A program made the position numbers and the translations under genes. A DNA stretch of 6,561 bases, from contig CAJTNT010000084.1 of NCBI GenBank assembly GCA_910577785.1, positions 1 through 6,561 of the forward strand, in the 5' to 3' direction. Each line of letters opens with the position of its first letter. Position 1 is the first letter of the stretch. This document shows positions 5,944-6,561 of this stretch, piece after piece. The notes below the pieces were generated by a model. It was not told the DNA's origin. It saw nothing but the letters and a program-made list of their open reading frames with translations, and did no database searches. Source of the DNA: an uncultured Lachnospiraceae bacterium. Lineage in GTDB: Bacteria > Bacillota > Clostridia > Lachnospirales > Lachnospiraceae.

Positions 5944-6501
5944 ATGGCAAAACCGTTAAAGAAAAGACCCATTGAAAAAGAGCTGAAATTCTTAGCCAAC
6001 TTTGAACTATACGGTGTGTTAATGTTTACAGGAATGTATTTCGCCGCAAAGTATATTGTAGATATGGACTTGGGAGAGAAGGTGTTCCAATTAAATTGGA
6101 TTTCGTTTTATCCATTGTTGATCTTTTCGGCCATCGTAATAGAGGGCAGCTTCTATTGGCGTAATAAGCTGAGAATGGCAAGAAGAAAAACAGCGTTAAG
6201 TAATTTTGAAATTGGTAGGATTTATAGTAAATTAAGACGGATAAATGTAATTTTATTAACAGCCTATCTGCCAATCGTTATGATTGCGGTTCTTGAAAAA
6301 GAAAATTTCTCTGGAATAATTGTTGGGATTTTACTGTATTTTATGGCGGTAATAGAACAAATCAATTATTTTCATATCCGGCTTTCTTATGAGACGGTAA
6401 ATGGAAGGCTTTTAGTGATTGAGCCTTTAAAAAAACTTTTTACTGGAACCGGAAAACGTCCACAATTGCGGAAGGATATTGATACTTATTTAAAAGGTTA
6501 A
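5944..6501 (+). CDS. Hypothetical four-helix integral membrane protein, AT-rich
   Basis: I do not recognise this 185-aa protein and assign no function. It begins with a basic segment (MAKPLKKRPIEKELK). Four hydrophobic stretches follow, at about 20-39, 52-71, 101-117 and 122-142, with a strongly basic loop between the second and third (WRNKLRMARRK and SKLRR). The tail of about 40 residues is polar and basic. By the positive-inside rule, N-terminus, middle loop and C-terminus would all be cytoplasmic. No catalytic or metal-binding motif is obvious. The ATG at 5944 is preferred because AAAGGAG ends 10 bases before it; a TTG at 5923 in the same frame precedes that site and is unlikely. G+C is near one third (18 of 60 bases at 6301-6360), far below the lyase and reductase, which suggests a different origin. 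No stops or frameshifts are seen, so it looks intact. Confidence 0.8.
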   Translation: MAKPLKKRPIEKELKFLANFELYGVLMFTGMYFAAKYIVDMDLGEKVFQLNWISFYPLLIFSAIVIEGSFYWRNKLRMARRKTALSNFEIGRIYSKLRRINVILLTAYLPIVMIAVLEKENFSGIIVGILLYFMAVIEQINYFHIRLSYETVNGRLLVIEPLKKLFTGTGKRPQLRKDIDTYLKG

Positions 6502-6518
6502 CTTCCAGTTTGTAGGGC

Positions 6519-6561
6519 AAAAAAGAGCCGGGACGCGGCAGCTATGATATAGCCACCGCGC
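6519..6561 (+). terminator. Probable terminator after the membrane protein gene, cut by the window end
   Basis: Starting 17 bp after the stop codon there is an A6 run followed by GAGCCGGGA and a hairpin: CGCGG (6534-6538) pairs with CCGCG (6556-6560), and GCTAT (6541-6545) pairs with ATAGC (6549-6553) around GAT. The unpaired AAAAAAGAGCC on the left suggests that a complementary GGCTCTTTTTT arm lies just past position 6561, which would make it a bidirectional terminator. That outer arm is inferred, not seen. Confidence 0.5.

Noticed and set aside
5705..5950. An 81-residue minus-strand frame as an intact gene
   Set aside because: Its N-terminal half is antisense to the start and ribosome binding site of the membrane protein gene and it has no good ribosome binding site. 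Only the last 31 residues show a faint family pattern, reported as a possible relic.

Overview
The window looks like a chromosomal segment from a gut-type clostridium, probably Lachnospiraceae-like. This rests on strong AGGAGG ribosome binding sites, sigma-A style promoters, a secreted multi-modular polysaccharide lyase of Firmicutes type, and an aldo/keto reductase with a clostridial ferredoxin tail. I cannot name a genus or species.

Layout, left to right. Positions 42-4097 (minus strand) encode a secreted polysaccharide lyase of family PL8 (the hyaluronate/chondroitin/xanthan lyase family). It has a signal peptide, a QEA-repeat linker, the complete three-part PL8 catalytic module and a long tail of non-catalytic beta-sandwich modules. 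Its reading frame stops at 42-44, inside a C-terminal F5/8 type C (discoidin) domain. One extra base at that point would restore a frame that stays open to the window edge and still resembles the domain, so the gene appears frameshifted (or the sequence has an error). The gap 4098-4353 holds the lyase promoter, an operator-like palindrome and the terminator of the next gene. Positions 4354-5484 (minus) encode an aldo/keto reductase with two [4Fe-4S] motifs at its C-terminus, transcribed from its own good promoter through a structured leader of about 110 nt.

The divergent intergenic region 5485-5943 is unusually rich in repeats: an 11-bp direct repeat 120 bp apart enclosing a 10-bp inverted repeat, and a faint AraC-like C-terminal remnant. 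From about 5800 onward the base composition falls sharply. The last gene (5944-6501, plus) is an AT-rich four-helix membrane protein of unknown function, followed by the first half of a hairpin terminator cut by the window end.

Functional picture: the lyase would act outside the cell on a uronic-acid-containing polysaccharide (a glycosaminoglycan or a xanthan-like polymer). The reductase is cytoplasmic. Terminator and promoter positions argue that it is a separate transcription unit, so no shared pathway is claimed. No transporter, unsaturated glucuronyl hydrolase, CRISPR array, tRNA, rRNA, integrase or complete insertion sequence is visible. I see no clear new multi-gene system; the most interesting points are the frameshift, the duplicated tail modules of the lyase and the structured intergenic regions.
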